From positions 16,700,001 through 16,764,000 of the forward strand of contig CM065389.1 of assembly GCA_033060915.1 (NCBI GenBank): 64,000 nucleotides of DNA. The letters are read 5' to 3'. This document shows, piece by piece, positions 20,383-33,140 of this stretch; within the stretch, counting starts at the first letter, position 1, and each line of letters opens with the position of its first letter. A program made the position numbers and the translations under genes. The notes below the pieces were generated by a model that was given only the letters and a program-made list of their open reading frames with translations, was not told where the DNA came from and ran no database searches. This stretch comes from Euryodendron excelsum (taxonomy: Eukaryota > Streptophyta > Magnoliopsida > Ericales > Pentaphylacaceae).

Positions 20383-21170
20383 TTTCTTCTATTTTTCTTT
20401 TTTTTTTTTTATTACAAAACCAAACAAGGAGCAGAAAATATTCGTATACTATTGTGTTTTTTCTTGTTTTTTTTTAAATGTTTCTTGACACATGAAAGGG
20501 ACGAAAAGAAGGAAGTCTGTGACGTTACTTGCACCCATGAACTACTACTACTTGACCTAAGTTTCATAGAAAATTCCATGAGTCACCAAATAATCGTATC
20601 ATCATATCATTTGACATGATCAGTTGTACATTTGAGAGTCGATGTTACATACCGTTACTGAATCGCTATCGTCGTAGCTCCCTATGGTCGTTTATCAAGA
20701 GCTTCCTACACGTGTTCGATATTCGGTGGCTTGACTTTCGAAAGAATTCACATTGAAATTATCTCAAAATATCCATCTGTAGAAATTGAAATTGATTTCA
20801 TACATATTCGAGGGAGGAATTGTAATGTAGCTTGAAAATTCAGCGATTCATGGTATCAGTGCCTTCATTCATAATTCGCCGATTAATGGTAGTGTCCTCG
20901 TTCATGCTTGAAGTTATGAATTTAACTCACCATTTTCTTCTTTTATAACTTTAGTCCTTCAATATATTTAAGAAAAAAAAAAAACAAAACAAAAACAGTG
21001 GCTAGTTTTCTGATAAAGTGGATCCTCAGTGTATTGTCATTTGCATAAGAGAGAGAGAATAAAAATGCTTATTTATTTACCGTTTATTAATAAGACATAA
21101 AAATGACGAACAACAAGACTCCGCCAAAATACTCGGTATTCAGGGATGTATATGAGCAATAGCCAGTCCA
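19662..21170. repeat. Segmental duplication block, copy 1
   Basis: About 1.5 kb matching 22155-23582 throughout, starting near GAGAAATATA and including ATTAAAAATAGAAC, the poly-T stretch with AGCTTATAA motifs, a CT microsatellite (20345-20380) and CGATATTCGGTGGCTTGACTT. In copy 2 this block is the 3' flank of microgene 2. In copy 1 the gene that should follow is missing. Confidence 0.88.
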
Positions 21171-22154
21171 TGTTGAAAATATTTTTAAAATATGTAATAT
21201 ATGTAGTAATTTTGAGATTTTTCAAAATAATTTTAACTAGTTTTGAAAAAAATCTTTGTTGTCTTACAAATGAATTTCACATTGAAAAGTAAGAAGTTTT
21301 ATAAGGCATTTATAAATGTCAACAACTTTTTATGTATTACTTTAGAGCAATGATTGAGTGTAGCACTCAAGTGTGAGTATGTGTGCCAAGCCAAATGTGC
21401 ATCACACACATGTCTCGAGTGGCGCAATGTGGGGCTTTAGTGGCACGTGCGTGTGTGGCGTGTGATCAAGACTATTGATTTTTGTTAATCATGATAATCA
21501 ACGATCAGATGACTAACATATAAGCAAAAATGATCGTATGGTGAGAATCACTCCTGATCATAAATGTGTGATGAATGATCTGATTAAACAATGAATAAGT
21601 GCGATTTACACGGTTAGATTAGAAAGGGGCGAACCGACGGCTATGTTTAAATTTGCAAATGACTGTTAGAAATCAGTTATTATTTCAATTCTAACAGTCA
21701 TGTCTGGTCCAAAAAGATACCAAAATGTCTATAAAAACATGGCAGATTCACATACAATACATACATATTTTTTCCTGCAACTTCTCTCTATATTAAAAGG
21801 CATTACAATTCTTGATTCTTTCTAGTTTTTATTGTTTATTATCTTTGTAATCTGTTTCTGCAGAAATAGACATTCAGATTCTTGGCAGACTTGATAATCA
21901 AAAGGTATTCGGGTTTGAATTCGTGTGTGCAATACGCAGTCAGAATTACAGATTTTCTGAGCTCCATTGTATCCTGGAGGCGATTCGCCATTAACCCGGT
22001 GCACACCAGATTTTGAAAATTGATGGGAGTGAATATGGTCTTAAGAAAAGCGATATTAATTGTGCCTTGGATGCGATTATTCATCGTCTTCTTTCTTTTA
22101 CAGATTGATGCACTAACAATCTTAAGACGATATTTCAATTATGGTTGCATCATT
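21171..22154. mobile_element. Possible LTR-like insertion between the duplicated blocks
   Basis: About 1 kb with no counterpart in the other block. It starts TGTTGAAAAT exactly where homology to copy 2 ends. A promoter-like CTATAAAAACATGG near 21730 and a polyadenylation-like region follow, resembling an LTR. I could not find a clean 5-bp target duplication, so this may be a solo LTR, a remnant or simply spacer. Confidence 0.3.
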
Positions 22155-23431
22155 AAGAGAAATATACCAGTTTAAATTTCTATATTAAAAATAGAACTAC
22201 AGTAAAATATGAAAAAGACAAATTTAATGTTTCATAGACAAAAAATAAATAGGACTTACAATTCACTATATAAAAATTTTAATATTTTATTGGTTTAGGC
22301 CTTAAAGAAGGTTTAAAGTTGTGGGAACAGTTTTTTTTTAGCTTATAAGTTAAAAAAAATTTTTTTTTTAATATTTTTGTTTTCTTTTTCTTTTTTCTTT
22401 TTTTTTTCTTTTTTTTGCTCATCTTAGCTTATAAAGGCTCAAAAAGTTAAAAAAAAAATCTGACTATTTTACCTATAAGTTAAAAACAAAAACAAATAAA
22501 AAGTTAGATTTAAATCGTACTAAACTGATTTGGTTCAAATGTAATATGAGCTCCTTTGATATGGAAAAAGAAAAAGACCTGGCAGGTCTAATTAGAAACC
22601 TGACAAATAAAAACAAATTAAAAAAAGAAAAAAAAAGCAATGAACTACTAGTATCAATTTATTAACAGCCTGCTTGGAACTTGAGAGAGGAAAATGAAGA
22701 TAAAATAATTTTAAAAATTTCACTCAGTAAAAAAAAATTTAAAAATTTACCTTTTGTGTTTAATTCTATCTAGGAGAGAAAGAAAAGAAAAAAGCAGAGA
22801 GAAGTAAGGGGAAAAAAGCCAATCACTCTCTCTCTCTCTCTCTCTCTTTTTCTATTTTTCATTTATATTCATTATAAAACCAAACAAGGAATTGAAAGTA
22901 TTCGTATACTATTGTGTTTTTTTATTTTTTTATTTTATGTTTCTTGCCACATGAAAGGGACGAAAAGAAGGAAGTCTGTGACGTTACTTGCACCCATGAA
23001 CTACGACTACTTGACCTAAGTTTCATAGAAAATTCCATGAAGTCACCAAATCATTGTATCATCATGTCATTTGACATGATCAGTTATACCTTTGAAAGTC
23101 GATGTTACATACCGTTATTGAATCGCTATCGTCGTAGCTCCTTATGGTCATTTACCAAGAACTTTGCATGTTGCTTCCTACAAGTGTTCGATATTCGGTG
23201 GCTTGACTTTTGAAAAAATTCACATTGAAATTACCTGAAAATATCTGTCTATAGAAATTGAAATTGATTTCATACTTGTTCGATGCCCCCTCTCATGTTT
23301 GAACTCATGAATTTAACTCACCTTTCTCTTCTCTCAAGATTTAGTCATTCAATGTACCAAAAAAAAAAAAAAAAATAGAAAACAGAGGCTAGTTTTCTGA
23401 TAAAGTGGATCCTCAGTGTATTGTCATTTGC

Positions 23432-23470
<39 letters not shown>

Positions 23471-23582
23471 AAAATACATATTAATTTACCGTTTATTAAT
23501 AAGACGTGAGAATGACCAACAAGAAGACTCTGCCCAAATACTCGGCATTCAAGGATATATATGAACAATAGCCAGTCCATTG
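22155..23582. repeat. Segmental duplication block, copy 2
   Basis: Homologous to 19662-21170. Ends near CAATAGCCAGTCCA. It carries a GA microsatellite at 23434-23467 and lies directly downstream of microgene 2 (minus strand). Confidence 0.88.
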
Positions 23583-23934
23583 CTTAGATATGATATTTGT
23601 AAAGTTTCATTCATTGTCTACACAACACAGAAATATTATTCGGTTCTCCAAAATTACTGCATCACTTTTACTCTCATAATAGAGTAGGTTCCCAAACACA
23701 TTTATTAAACTCACCTAACAGATGGAGAACTCATTGCATTACGAAAGGGGTGACGTTGTGTTTCAAGAGGACCGACTAATTTCTTATACAAACACAAAGA
23801 GATAGACAACACATACATATATATTCCACCAAAAACAACACAGTGATACTGCTGAAGACTCTCTCTTCACCTCATAAAGAACCACCCAATTTTGACACTG
23901 AACGCCGGGGACGTGTAGCATTAATTTTGTTTAA

Positions 23935-24054
23935 TTACGCAACATTTTTAGAGTTAGTGGTGCAAGTCAAGAACTTCACCACCGCCTTCAAAGCTCTATA
24001 CAGAACACTTCCTCTAGGCGGAGGATTCTTATGCTTATTCTTCTCTGCAGCCAT
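23935..24054 (-). CDS. PPPR microgene 2 (39-aa small basic protein)
   Basis: ATG at 24052-24054, TAA at 23935-23937. Lys-rich N-terminus (MAAEKNKHKN), core PPPRGSVLYRALKAVVKFLT, then a Cys/Thr/Asn tail. It aligns without gaps to microgene 1 over PPPRGxVLxxALxAVxxFxTC. The 5' leader contains TCTTCAGAAGAA and a GATATCTCTCTC run. A TATA box is about 97 bp upstream, and the 3' flank (GCTGAAGACT) recurs in the other copies. Product unknown; small amphipathic basic peptides may bind membranes or nucleic acid, which is inference only. Confidence 0.65.
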   Translation of the reverse strand: MAAEKNKHKNPPPRGSVLYRALKAVVKFLTCTTNSKNVA

Positions 24055-24150
24055 TTCTTCTGAAGACAAAACAGAGAGAGATATCAAAAGCAAGAATAAG
24101 ATGGACTTGGATGTTAGAATAATGGAGCAGCTCTTGCAAAGCGGAATCAG

Positions 24151-24160
24151 TTATTTATAG
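24151..24160 (-). promoter_or_regulatory. TATA box of microgene 2
   Basis: CTATAAATAA on the minus strand at the position conserved in all copies. Confidence 0.6.
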
Positions 24161-24211
24161 GAAGTTCCTTGTTTGCTAAGGAAGTCAAACTGCAATTCCT
24201 GCTAGTTTCCG

Positions 24212-24383
24212 AAAACTTACTACGTAATTTTGTATGCAGGTAACCATATATAATTTTTTTTTTTTGACTTAGAAGAAATCCTAATTCTAGAAACATACCC
24301 CAAAACTTACTATGTAATTTTGTATACAGGTAACCATTTTTGTTTTTGACTTAGCAGAAATCCTAAGTCTAGAAACATACACA
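24212..24383 (+). repeat. About 90-bp tandem duplication in the microgene 2 promoter
   Basis: Both units carry AAAACTTACTAYGTAATTTT and GTAACCAT, then GACTTAG, GAAATCCTAA and TCTAGAAACATAC. Units at 24212-24301 and 24302-24383. Confidence 0.85.
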
Positions 24384-24401
24384 GTACAGACACCCAAAAT
24401 T

Positions 24402-25250
24402 CAGGGCCGGCTTTAGCTCCAGGTAACTAAATCGCCTTAGGTCCCATTTTTTAAGATCCTGAATTTTTTAAAATTTTACACTTTATAGTAAAACTTAAAA
24501 TAATTTTTACATTTTTTTCTGAAAAAAGACCATAATCTTGGTGAGAGAAAAAAATACTCGCTGAAAAACAAAGCCTTCAAATCAACTATGCTAGTAAACT
24601 CCAAGAAGTAAATAACAATTTAACTAATAAATAAATTATACAAATAAACACGTTTTTGGAGGCCCAAATTTTTAAAAACAATATATGTTATACTTAAGTA
24701 CCTATATAGGTTTTACAATGCCTTTTCTTTTCTTTTTTTGAAAAACAAGCCCAAATAAGAAAAGACCCATGAAACTATAAACTTTCAGTGGTAAGTTAGT
24801 ATTAACTACTGCCTCTAATATCTAAGCATTATAGTTTAGGATTTACCACTACATAATGAGTAAAATATCATAACAGAAATAGTACTTAAAAGCATGGATA
24901 CTACTTACTTACTAGACATTTTTTTTTTTTTTCACGCCCAAAATTACCTACACTAGTTAACTTAAAAAAATAGGTTTAACTCAAAAAAATAAAGTGTACA
25001 AAAGATTTTTGAAAGCCTTAAATCTTTTAAAACCTTGTATGCTATAATTAAAACCATTTTTTTAAAGAAAGAATTGGTCCAAATTAAAAAAAAAGTTTAA
25101 AAAGGAGGACCCAAAATCAACACATCAGTTAATTTTAGAAGAAAACAAGCAACGATTTAAACAAAAAATTTAATACATTAAATAAAAGATATAAAAGACT
25201 CGTTTGAAGTTATCGCCTTAGGCCTAAATTTGTCTCGAGCTTGCTCTGAG
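24402..25250. mobile_element. Degraded non-autonomous hAT-like element
   Basis: Starts CAGGGCCGGCTTTAG and ends GCTTGCTCTGAG. Both ends carry the CGCCTTAGG-type sequence common near the termini of a widespread plant DNA-transposon repeat. CCAAAATT flanks the left and CCAAACCA the right, a possible decayed 8-bp duplication. No coding content. Confidence 0.4.
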
Positions 25251-25499
25251 CCAAACCACAATTAACCAGGTAAATAGTTACTACACCAAACAACGCCTAA
25301 AAAGGAGAAGTTTGGAGGGAAACTATATACCATAACCTAGGAAAAAAGAGCACTCCGATGTTACCAATTGGTGCTGGAATATTAGACTGTTTTGTGGATA
25401 GTGTTGCTTTATTCATGTCTGGGTTACAGTCTGTAAAAAATATTAGTTAAAATGTTTTTTTCTTTACTTGCCTCTCTTCCTGGTTATTGGATCACCAAT

Positions 25500-27079
25500 T
25501 TAAGGAAGAGATGTTATGCATATAAAAAAAGTATAAAAAATGACGTGACTTAATGCAGACCTATTATTATTAAATGAAATACCCATCAATATAAGTTATA
25601 ATTATAAAAATTCTACAACCACGTTATTATAATGAAGTTTTCTATATGAAAAATTTGTTATGAATAGAATTTGCTTTTTTAGATACCTTGGAAGAAGATG
25701 TACGTACCATTATTGAATCTTTATCTTAGATCATACCATTGTAAGCCTTTCACCGACACTGTTACGTCGTGGTCCCTTATGATAATTTACCAAGAAACTT
25801 GCATGTTTCTTCCTGTACGTGATTGATATACTCCGGCTTGACCCTTGAAAGAATTCACATCCGTAGAAATTGAAATTTTGGTTTCAAACATGCTCTTCTA
25901 GTTTGGCTTTTTGCGAGTACTTTTGTAGTTGTTAGAAACTACCATTCAAAGTTCATGCCCCATGTTGTTCCTGTTTGGAGTCTTTCTCGGAAAAAAGGAC
26001 TTTATTTTTTTATTTATTTTTATTTTTTAGCATGTTGTAGTTTTGTCATTTGAGGCTTGACAGTGATCTCTTTGGAAGTCCAGGTTCTGGCACTGTTATA
26101 TCCCTAATCCCTCAATGCTCTGTAATTCAACTTTCTTCTGATTTCCATGTTCAAAAAATTGGGCTTAATAATCATCTGGATTACATTACACGAATGTCTC
26201 TCTCATGGTTGATGGGTGAATTCTACTTTTATGGTTAATCCTTGCACGAACACGTAGGATTCGTTCTATACCCTAGGGAGCATCTATGTGTGTCCAAATC
26301 ACTCATTTGAGCAGCTGATAACTATTACTTCTAAATTCCAATTCCTTATGCTACATTATCTTACGATTTGCCAACTGCATTTGGAAAGGAAAAATATTGG
26401 TTCATGAATTCAATCTTAGAAAGGATAGGAAGCCTTCCACAAAGACTGAATGGATGCATAGGTGAGAAGTTATACACACTATCCTTAAAATTTTGTACTT
26501 GAGTGACTTGGACTTGAAGAGCTGATAGTGTAAAAGAAAATCACGCAGTACTCGTATTTATTATTGTTTCTTTCACTCCTTGAGATAAGCTTATAAAATG
26601 AACTAAACTATTTGAACTCAGGCTTGTATTTTGCTCGTTCAAAAACTTGTTATATAAATAATGTTGCTTGAATATATTTTAAAACTCGTTAATTTTCTAA
26701 CCTTAGCTTGAACTTAGCTCAATAATCTTATATATCTTTAGAAAAATGAAGCTACTCATGATCGGGTCGAAAGTTAAACAAGTTAAGTTTCAACACATTT
26801 TGAAGATCGTTAAGATTTTTAAACCAAATTTGAACAATCCACTATTCCGCTGTTTAGAGGCCCACCTTTAGGCTCCATGTTCTTCTCGGAAAGCTTCATA
26901 GAAAATAGATGGAACTGCTTGATGCTGATGAGCTTCCCCTTCATATCTAAGAGGCTGTTATATCTAATGCTGGTGGTGATTGAGCTAGTTTCCCCTGTTC
27001 AGGGTTTTCTGTTTGCTCTATTTCCTTAGTTTGTATTTGACTCCTCAAAAAAAAAAAAAAAGAAAAATTGTAAATGCTT
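25500..27079. repeat. Array unit A, distal flank (paralogous to 46080-48025)
   Basis: Non-coding and colinear with 46080-48025: shared blocks include TGAAAGAATTCACAT, CACTGTTATATCCCTAATCC-like, CTCTCTCATGGTTGATGG-like and CTTCATAGAAAATA. The frame at 26050-26238 falls in this block and is not conserved in its partner, so it is not annotated as a gene. Confidence 0.75.
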
Positions 27080-27084
27080 GATAA
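27080..27084 (+). repeat. Target-site duplication of the 6.5-kb copia element, left
   Basis: GATAA, repeated at 33601-33605. The paralogous unit has a single GGTAA at the empty site. Confidence 0.9.
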
Positions 27085-27380
27085 TGTTATGAACTAAATA
27101 ACTTTGCTGCAAACAAAATATTAAAACATAGTATATAAGAAAACTAGTTCTTCTGGAACTATCAAATAATAATGAAATAGCTCTTCTGGAACTATGGGGA
27201 TAGATCTTCTTGATCACCCAAGTATGTATTTCATTCATAAGCTATAAAATAAAGACAATAGAAATTTAAATAGGTTACCTACACTCTTTGCTTTTCCGTT
27301 TCTTCTCTTTTCTTCTTCTTCTTTCTTTTCTCACTCTCTTCTCTCTCTTTTCTCTCTCTTCTGTCTCTCTCTTTCTTTTC

Positions 27381-27428
<48 letters not shown>

Positions 27429-27601
27429 TTCTTTCAGTCTTTCTCTCTTTCTCTTTCAGTCTCTTTCTCTTTTTGTTCTTTCTCTCTTTTTTTTCTTTCT
27501 TTCTTCTCCTCTTCTCTCTTTCTCTCTTCCGTTTATATAGGTAAATATAAGGGTAGGTTACAAACACATGAAGGTCATCCACCGGTCAACATTTCATGAC
27601 A
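27085..27601 (-). repeat. E1 3' LTR (517 bp)
   Basis: Plus-strand TGTTATGAACTAAAT to TTTCATGACA. It holds a long pyrimidine tract with (CT)n at 27379-27418, which accounts for most of the 57-bp length difference from the other LTR. The purine tract AAAGGGGAG (minus strand) lies just inside it. Confidence 0.9.
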
Positions 27602-27855
27602 CTCCCCTTTGGATGACCTCTACATATTAGAATATATTACAACTGCCTCATTAAAACCTTGCTAGGAAAACCCAATGGGAAAAAAACTTAACAAAGGAAA
27701 AAGAGTAAAGTGATATTATGTAACATAACTTAGTATGGGTACGTTAACACTGCCTCGTTAAAACCTTGCCAAAAAAAACCCTGTGGGAAAAACTATTGGC
27801 GAAGAGAAAAGAGTACAATACGCGACTCCCCCTCATTCATACATCTGGTATGAAG

Positions 27856-28254
27856 TTAATTGTTTACAGCTTTAAGATGATGCATGCCAATGTTGTGTAC
27901 CAATTTCTCAAATGTTACAGTTAAGGGTGCTTTAGTAAATAAGTTTGTCAAGTTGTCACTGGAACGTATCTGCTGGACATCAATATCACCGTTTTTCTGG
28001 AGTTCATATGCATAAAAGAATTTTGGCAATATATGTTTGGTTCTGTCACCTTTGATGTAGCCTCCCTTGATTTGTGTAATACATGCTGCATTATCTTCAT
28101 ATAATATCGTTGAGCTATATTTGATCGAGGATAGTCCGCAACTATCTTGAATATGTTGGATCATAGATTTCAACCAAATGCATTCTTGACTTGCTTTATG
28201 AATTGCGATGATCTCAGCATGATTTGAAGAAATTGCAATTAGTGTCTGCTTCAC
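27856..28254 (-). pseudogene. E1 RNase H
   Basis: Minus-strand frame with HAEIIAIHKASQECIWLKSM, ILYEDNAACITQIKGGYIKG and KHILPKFFYAYELQ, the conserved end of copia pol. It is separated from the reverse transcriptase frame by a stop at 28261. Confidence 0.85.
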
Positions 28255-28260
28255 AGATCG

Positions 28261-29319
28261 TCAAGATATAGCAATGTTACTATAGGTAAATACATACACA
28301 GTTTGTGATCGTGCTTTATGTGGATCAGAGAGGTAACCAGCATCTGCATAGCCAACTAACTCTGATTCCGATCCCTTTGAATAAAACAAACCCAAATCTG
28401 TTGTGCCTCGGAGGTAACGGAATATGTGCTTCACCCCATTCCAATGTCTCTGAGTTGGTGCAGAACTATATCTTGCCAATAAATTTACAGAAAATGCAAT
28501 ATCGAGTCTTGTACAATTTGCAAGATACATAAGAGCCCCAATAGCACTGAGATATGGTATTTCAAGACCAAGGAGTTCTTCACTGTCTTCTTGAGGGAGA
28601 AAATGATCCTTTTGTACCTCTAGTGATCGGACAATCATGAGAGAACTCAATGGATGTGCTTTATCCATATAAAATCGATTTAGAACCTTTTCTGTATATG
28701 TAGATTGATGGATGAGAATTTCATTTGATAAATACTCAATTTGTAAGCCAAGACAAAATTTAGTTTTTCCAAGATCTTTCATTTCAAACTCTTTCTTTAA
28801 ATAATGAGCAGATGTTGCCAGTTCTTCAGAAGTTCCAACAAGATTCAGATCACCGACATAGACTGCAATAATAGCAAATCCAGATTCTGATTTCTTAATA
28901 AACACGCATGGACAAATTGTATTATTCACATATCCATTTTTCAATAGATATTCACTAAGACAATTGTACCACATGTGTCCAGATTGTTTTAACCCATACA
29001 GCGATCGTTGAAGCTTGATAGAATATAAGCTTCGAGATTTTGAACTAATTGCTTCAAGCATTTTAAATCCTTCAGGAATTTATATATATATATATATATC
29101 ATTATCTAATTCACCATACAAGTAGGCTGTCACGACGTCCATTAGACGCATATCCAATCCTTCTGAGACTGATAAACTAATTAAGAATATGAACGTAATG
29201 GCATTCATTATAGGACAGTATGTCTCATCACAATCAATACCATGTCTCTGCGAGAAACCTTGTGCTACTAATCGCGCTTTATATCTCACGATTTCATTTT
29301 TCTCATTTTGTTTTCGCAT
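28261..29319 (-). pseudogene. E1 reverse transcriptase with YVGD active site
   Basis: Two frames joined across a stop near 29070: YKARLVAQGFSQRHGIDCDE to LMDVVTAYLYGELDNDIYIY, then RSLYGLKQSGHMWYNCLSEY and MKDLGKTKFCLGLQIEYLS. The catalytic YVDD motif reads YVGD (GGT at 28852-28854, minus strand). A (TA)n run at 29082-29099 has expanded where relatives encode the DIYMKxPEGF segment, and the frame breaks there. Confidence 0.88.
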
Positions 29320-29427
29320 GAATACCCATTTGTATCTAATTGGTTTTACATCTTCTGGTGTTTGGACTACGGGTCCAAATACTTTGCGTTGTGCTAATGA
29401 GTTTAATTCTGTCTCAATAGCTTCTTT

Positions 29428-31449
29428 TCATTTTGGCCAATCATTTCTATGTTGACATTCGTCAATTGTCTGTGGTTCATTCTCTGCATTACTTCTTGTA
29501 ATTGCAAGAGTCACTTTAAATGAAAATATGTTATCGACAACAATTTTATTTCTATTCAATTTTTCTCCTGTATACACATAACTTATTGAGATCTCATTAC
29601 TTTCCTCTGCAGGGGATATCTCTTCAAGAGATTTCTCTTCTGGGAATTCTTTTTCAGGAGTTCCTTCTTCTGGAGGTTTAGATATTATGGATTCTTTAGG
29701 AATACTAACTTGGTTATGCATTTGTACCTTCCTCTTTCTAGGAACTGTGTCTTTGGCACCAATAGCTCTCCCACGCTTCATGCGTGCTTGAGATTCATTT
29801 GCTGTTATATTAGCAGATTGTCCTACAGGGACATCAATACGTGCTGAGGTATTAGCAGTTGGTATATATGATTTTGTTACCTTCTTGGTATCGGTAAACA
29901 CATCAGATAATTGATTTGCAATCGTCTGTAAATAAATAATCTTGTGAACTCCTGATTCACATTGATTTGTTCGAGGATCAAGATGAGATACCGTGGAAGC
30001 ATTCCAAGTAATCTCAGGCTGTTTTTCCAGTTGCATTTTATCTCCACCTAATGGTGGGAAAAGTGTTTCATCAAAATGACAATCTGCAAAACGTGCAGTG
30101 AATACATCCCCTGTTAAAGGTTCAAGATATCTAATAATAGATGGAGAATCAAAACCAATATAAATCTCAAGTCGACGCTGGGGACCCATCTTAGTACGTT
30201 GTGGTGGCACAATTGGTACATAGCTTGCACAATAAAAAATCCTTACATGTGAAATATTTGGTTGTTGACCAAAAACAAATTGTAATGGTGAATATTTGTG
30301 GTAAGCAGTGGGTCGGACACGGACTAATAATGCAGCATGCAATATGGCATGTCCCCAAGCAAAAACAGGTAATTTTGTTCTCATAAGTAAAAGTTAAGCT
30401 ATAAGCTGAAGGCGTTTGATAAAAGATTCAGCTAGTCCATTTTGTGTGTGTGTATGTGCAATGGAATGTTTAACATCAATTCCTATGGACATGCAATAAT
30501 TATCAAAAGCTTGAGATGTAAACTCATTAGCATTATCCAGTTGTATTGACTTAATCGAATAATCTGGAAACTGTGCTCGTAATCTGATAATTTGAGCAAG
30601 AAGCCTAGCAAATGCAACATTACGAGTAGAAAACAAACAAACATGTGACTATCGAGTGGATACATCTATTAAAACCATAAAATAACAAAATGGTTTACAT
30701 GGTGGGTGTATCGGCCCACATATATCCCCCTGAATTCTTTGTAAAAAGGTTGGGGATTCCACTATTACTTTTGACGGGGATGGCCTCACAATTAATTTTC
30801 CTTGTAAACAAGTGGGACATGTATAATAACTTGTCAAAAGAATCTTCTAGTTCTTTAGCGGATGCCCATGAGAGTTCTTACTTATTCGACGCATCATTGT
30901 TGATCCCGGATGACCAAGACGATCATGCCAAAGTATAAAAGTCTTTGGGTTAAAACACTTCTGGTGCATCACTTTAGGTGATCCCAAAATTCTTATAAAT
31001 CTAGAAGAGAAGGTAGCAAGTTTTTCTACTATCTGTTTCTGGCATGAAACAATAGAAGTAATGTAAAGATATTCTTTATTATCTTCATTTATTGTCTCTA
31101 TATGATATCCATTACTACGTATATCTTTAAAACTGAGCAAATTCCTTGTAGCTCTAGTTGAATACATAGTATCATCAATATAGAGTTTTGTTCCTTTTAG
31201 CAACAATATATTGGCTCTTCCAGAAGTTTCAATTAATTTTGTATTGCCAGATATTGTCTTAACATTATTTTCAGCTAACGTTAAGCTAACAAAATATTTT
31301 TTCTCTCGAAGAATTGTATGAGTTGTTGCACTGTCTACTAAACATATATCTCCATCGTTCATCTTGGAAGCTATTAATGCTTTGGTAGATTCCATATTTC
31401 TATACAAAATATGAAATTTCTTATTTGATAAGAAAACAAAAACATTCAT
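29428..31449 (-). pseudogene. E1 protease-integrase region
   Basis: Protease motif LVDSATTHTILR near 31340, GAG-pre-integrase LWHDRLGHPGSTMM near 30880, then integrase: GDICGPIHPP (first Asp), IQLDNANEFTS (second Asp) and QNGLAESFIKRLQ (Glu). Downstream is a GQQPNISHVRIF segment and a lineage-specific linker rich in Glu/Ser. Stops at about 30848, 30640 and 30390 split it into at least four pieces. Confidence 0.87.
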
Positions 31450-31869
31450 ATAATAGAAACATGCTTAGAAAAATATTACACAAGATGACAATAAACTTAA
31501 CAGGACAATAAGATAAACTAGTTGGTGTGGACATTTCCATCACCAATTAAGTGATCTATTTTTCCATTAGGATCTGCAAAGAAATCTAAAACATCAAGGT
31601 GCATGATTTCTACTGAGTCATCAAAATTTATGAAATTCATTTCAACAGTTTTTCCTTTATTTTATGTTGATGCTCGGTAAAGATCCACTAATGGTTTGGG
31701 GGTACGATAGGTTTGTGACCAATGCCCTTTCATACCACACTTGTAACAAACATCTTCATAATGTTTGGAAGGTTTATTCTGTAAACCTTTTCCTTTTTCT
31801 TGTTTTGTTTTAGAGTTGGTCCAGGAGTTGTGTCCACTGCTGGTGGTGTGGTGTAGTATTCTTAACTCA

Positions 31870-32601
31870 AGAATTTAAAGAAGTATAATTGTTATACCCT
31901 CCACGATAACCCCCACGATGACGAAAAGTATTTCTGCCGTGTCCACGACTGCGGCCCCGTCCACGACCACGACCACGACCATGTTCATAAAATGAGACCG
32001 CATTCACTTTAGGGAATGGTGTAGAGCCGGTCGGGCGAGACTGGTGGTTTTTCATCAAAAACTCATTATTTTGTTCAGCCAAAAGGAGACATGAAATCAA
32101 TTCTGAATATTTTTGAAAACCCCCCTCTCGATATTGCTACTGTAGGAGCACATTCGAGGTATGAAATGTAGAGTATATTTTTTCTAATATATCTGCATCA
32201 GTAATCGTTTGCCCACATAATTTCAATTGTAAGCTGATTTTAAATAATGCAGAATTATACTCACTAACAGATTTGAAATCTTGCAACCTCAGGTGTATCC
32301 AGTCATAACGAGCTCTGGGAAGAAACATGGTCTTCTGGTGCTCATATCTCTCCTTTAAATTTTGCGATAGTGCTAGTGGGTCTTTTACCGTGAGGTATTC
32401 AGTTTTTAATTCTTCATGAATATGATGACGAAGAAATATCATTGCTTTTGCATGATCCTGCTGGGATTCGTCATTTTTCTCATTTATAGTGTTTCCAAAG
32501 GCCTTTGCACACAAATGGATCTCAGCATTAACTACCCAAGATAAATAGTTCTTGCCTGAAATGTCAAGAGCTGTAAATTCTAGCTTCGCGAGATTTGACA
32601 T
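31870..32601 (-). pseudogene. E1 gag
   Basis: The likely start is the internal ATG at 32599-32601 (MSNLAKLEFTALDISGKNYL), since the upstream part of the open frame is leader. A UBN2-type gag follows (KERYEHQKTMFLPRARYDW), then after a frame break near 32120 a nucleocapsid-like RGRGRGRGRSRGHGR box. A CYKCGMKGHWSQ zinc knuckle lies near 31735 in another frame. Confidence 0.82.
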
Positions 32602-33121
32602 TTTTAGAATGCTACACTCACAAGATAACAAAGTTTTAGAATTACGATAAATTACAAATCCCACACATCCGAATCTAATAAATTTATTTTGTTAACACTA
32701 TGCATCAATAGTGAAATTACTATTTAATCACTATTCCTGCATAGTATTATATATCATACGTATATATAAATATATATAGTATTATTTTTTGTCAATATTA
32801 TAACTTTCAATGTAGACAACAAAATATAGTCAAGTCACATGTCTATGGAAATGTATTGAAATAAGGATTCCAGATTTATAAATATCATAGGCCAAATATT
32901 TACAATCTAGGAGAAATAAACAAACAAAATTTCAAAAAATTATTATTCATCACTATTCATCAACTATGCATTACTATTCACCAATTATATAATAAATATA
33001 AATTTTGCCATGAAGGGAAACGTGAACAGTAAAGAACCCAAAATAAAGATAAACGAACTGAAATATTAATGAAGTACCTTCACTAATATAATGAAGTATC
33101 TTCCCGATATATAAGTATTTA

Positions 33122-33140
33122 GAGTATCGTGCTGATAACG
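33122..33140 (-). other. E1 primer-binding site
   Basis: Minus-strand CGTTATCAGCACGATACTC, directly after the 5' LTR. Confidence 0.65.

Noticed and set aside
21822..22138. Minus-strand frames in the 1-kb LTR-like insert
   Set aside because: No retroelement or host motif; probably chance frames in an LTR.
22914..23213. 99-codon frame in duplicated block 2
   Set aside because: The counterpart in block 1 carries indels that destroy the frame, so it is not a conserved protein.
27288..27599. Open frames on both strands through the CT-rich LTR tract
   Set aside because: They are Ser/Leu-Phe or Arg/Glu repeats generated by a pyrimidine microsatellite inside the E1 LTR, with no domain; the same applies at 33291-33598.
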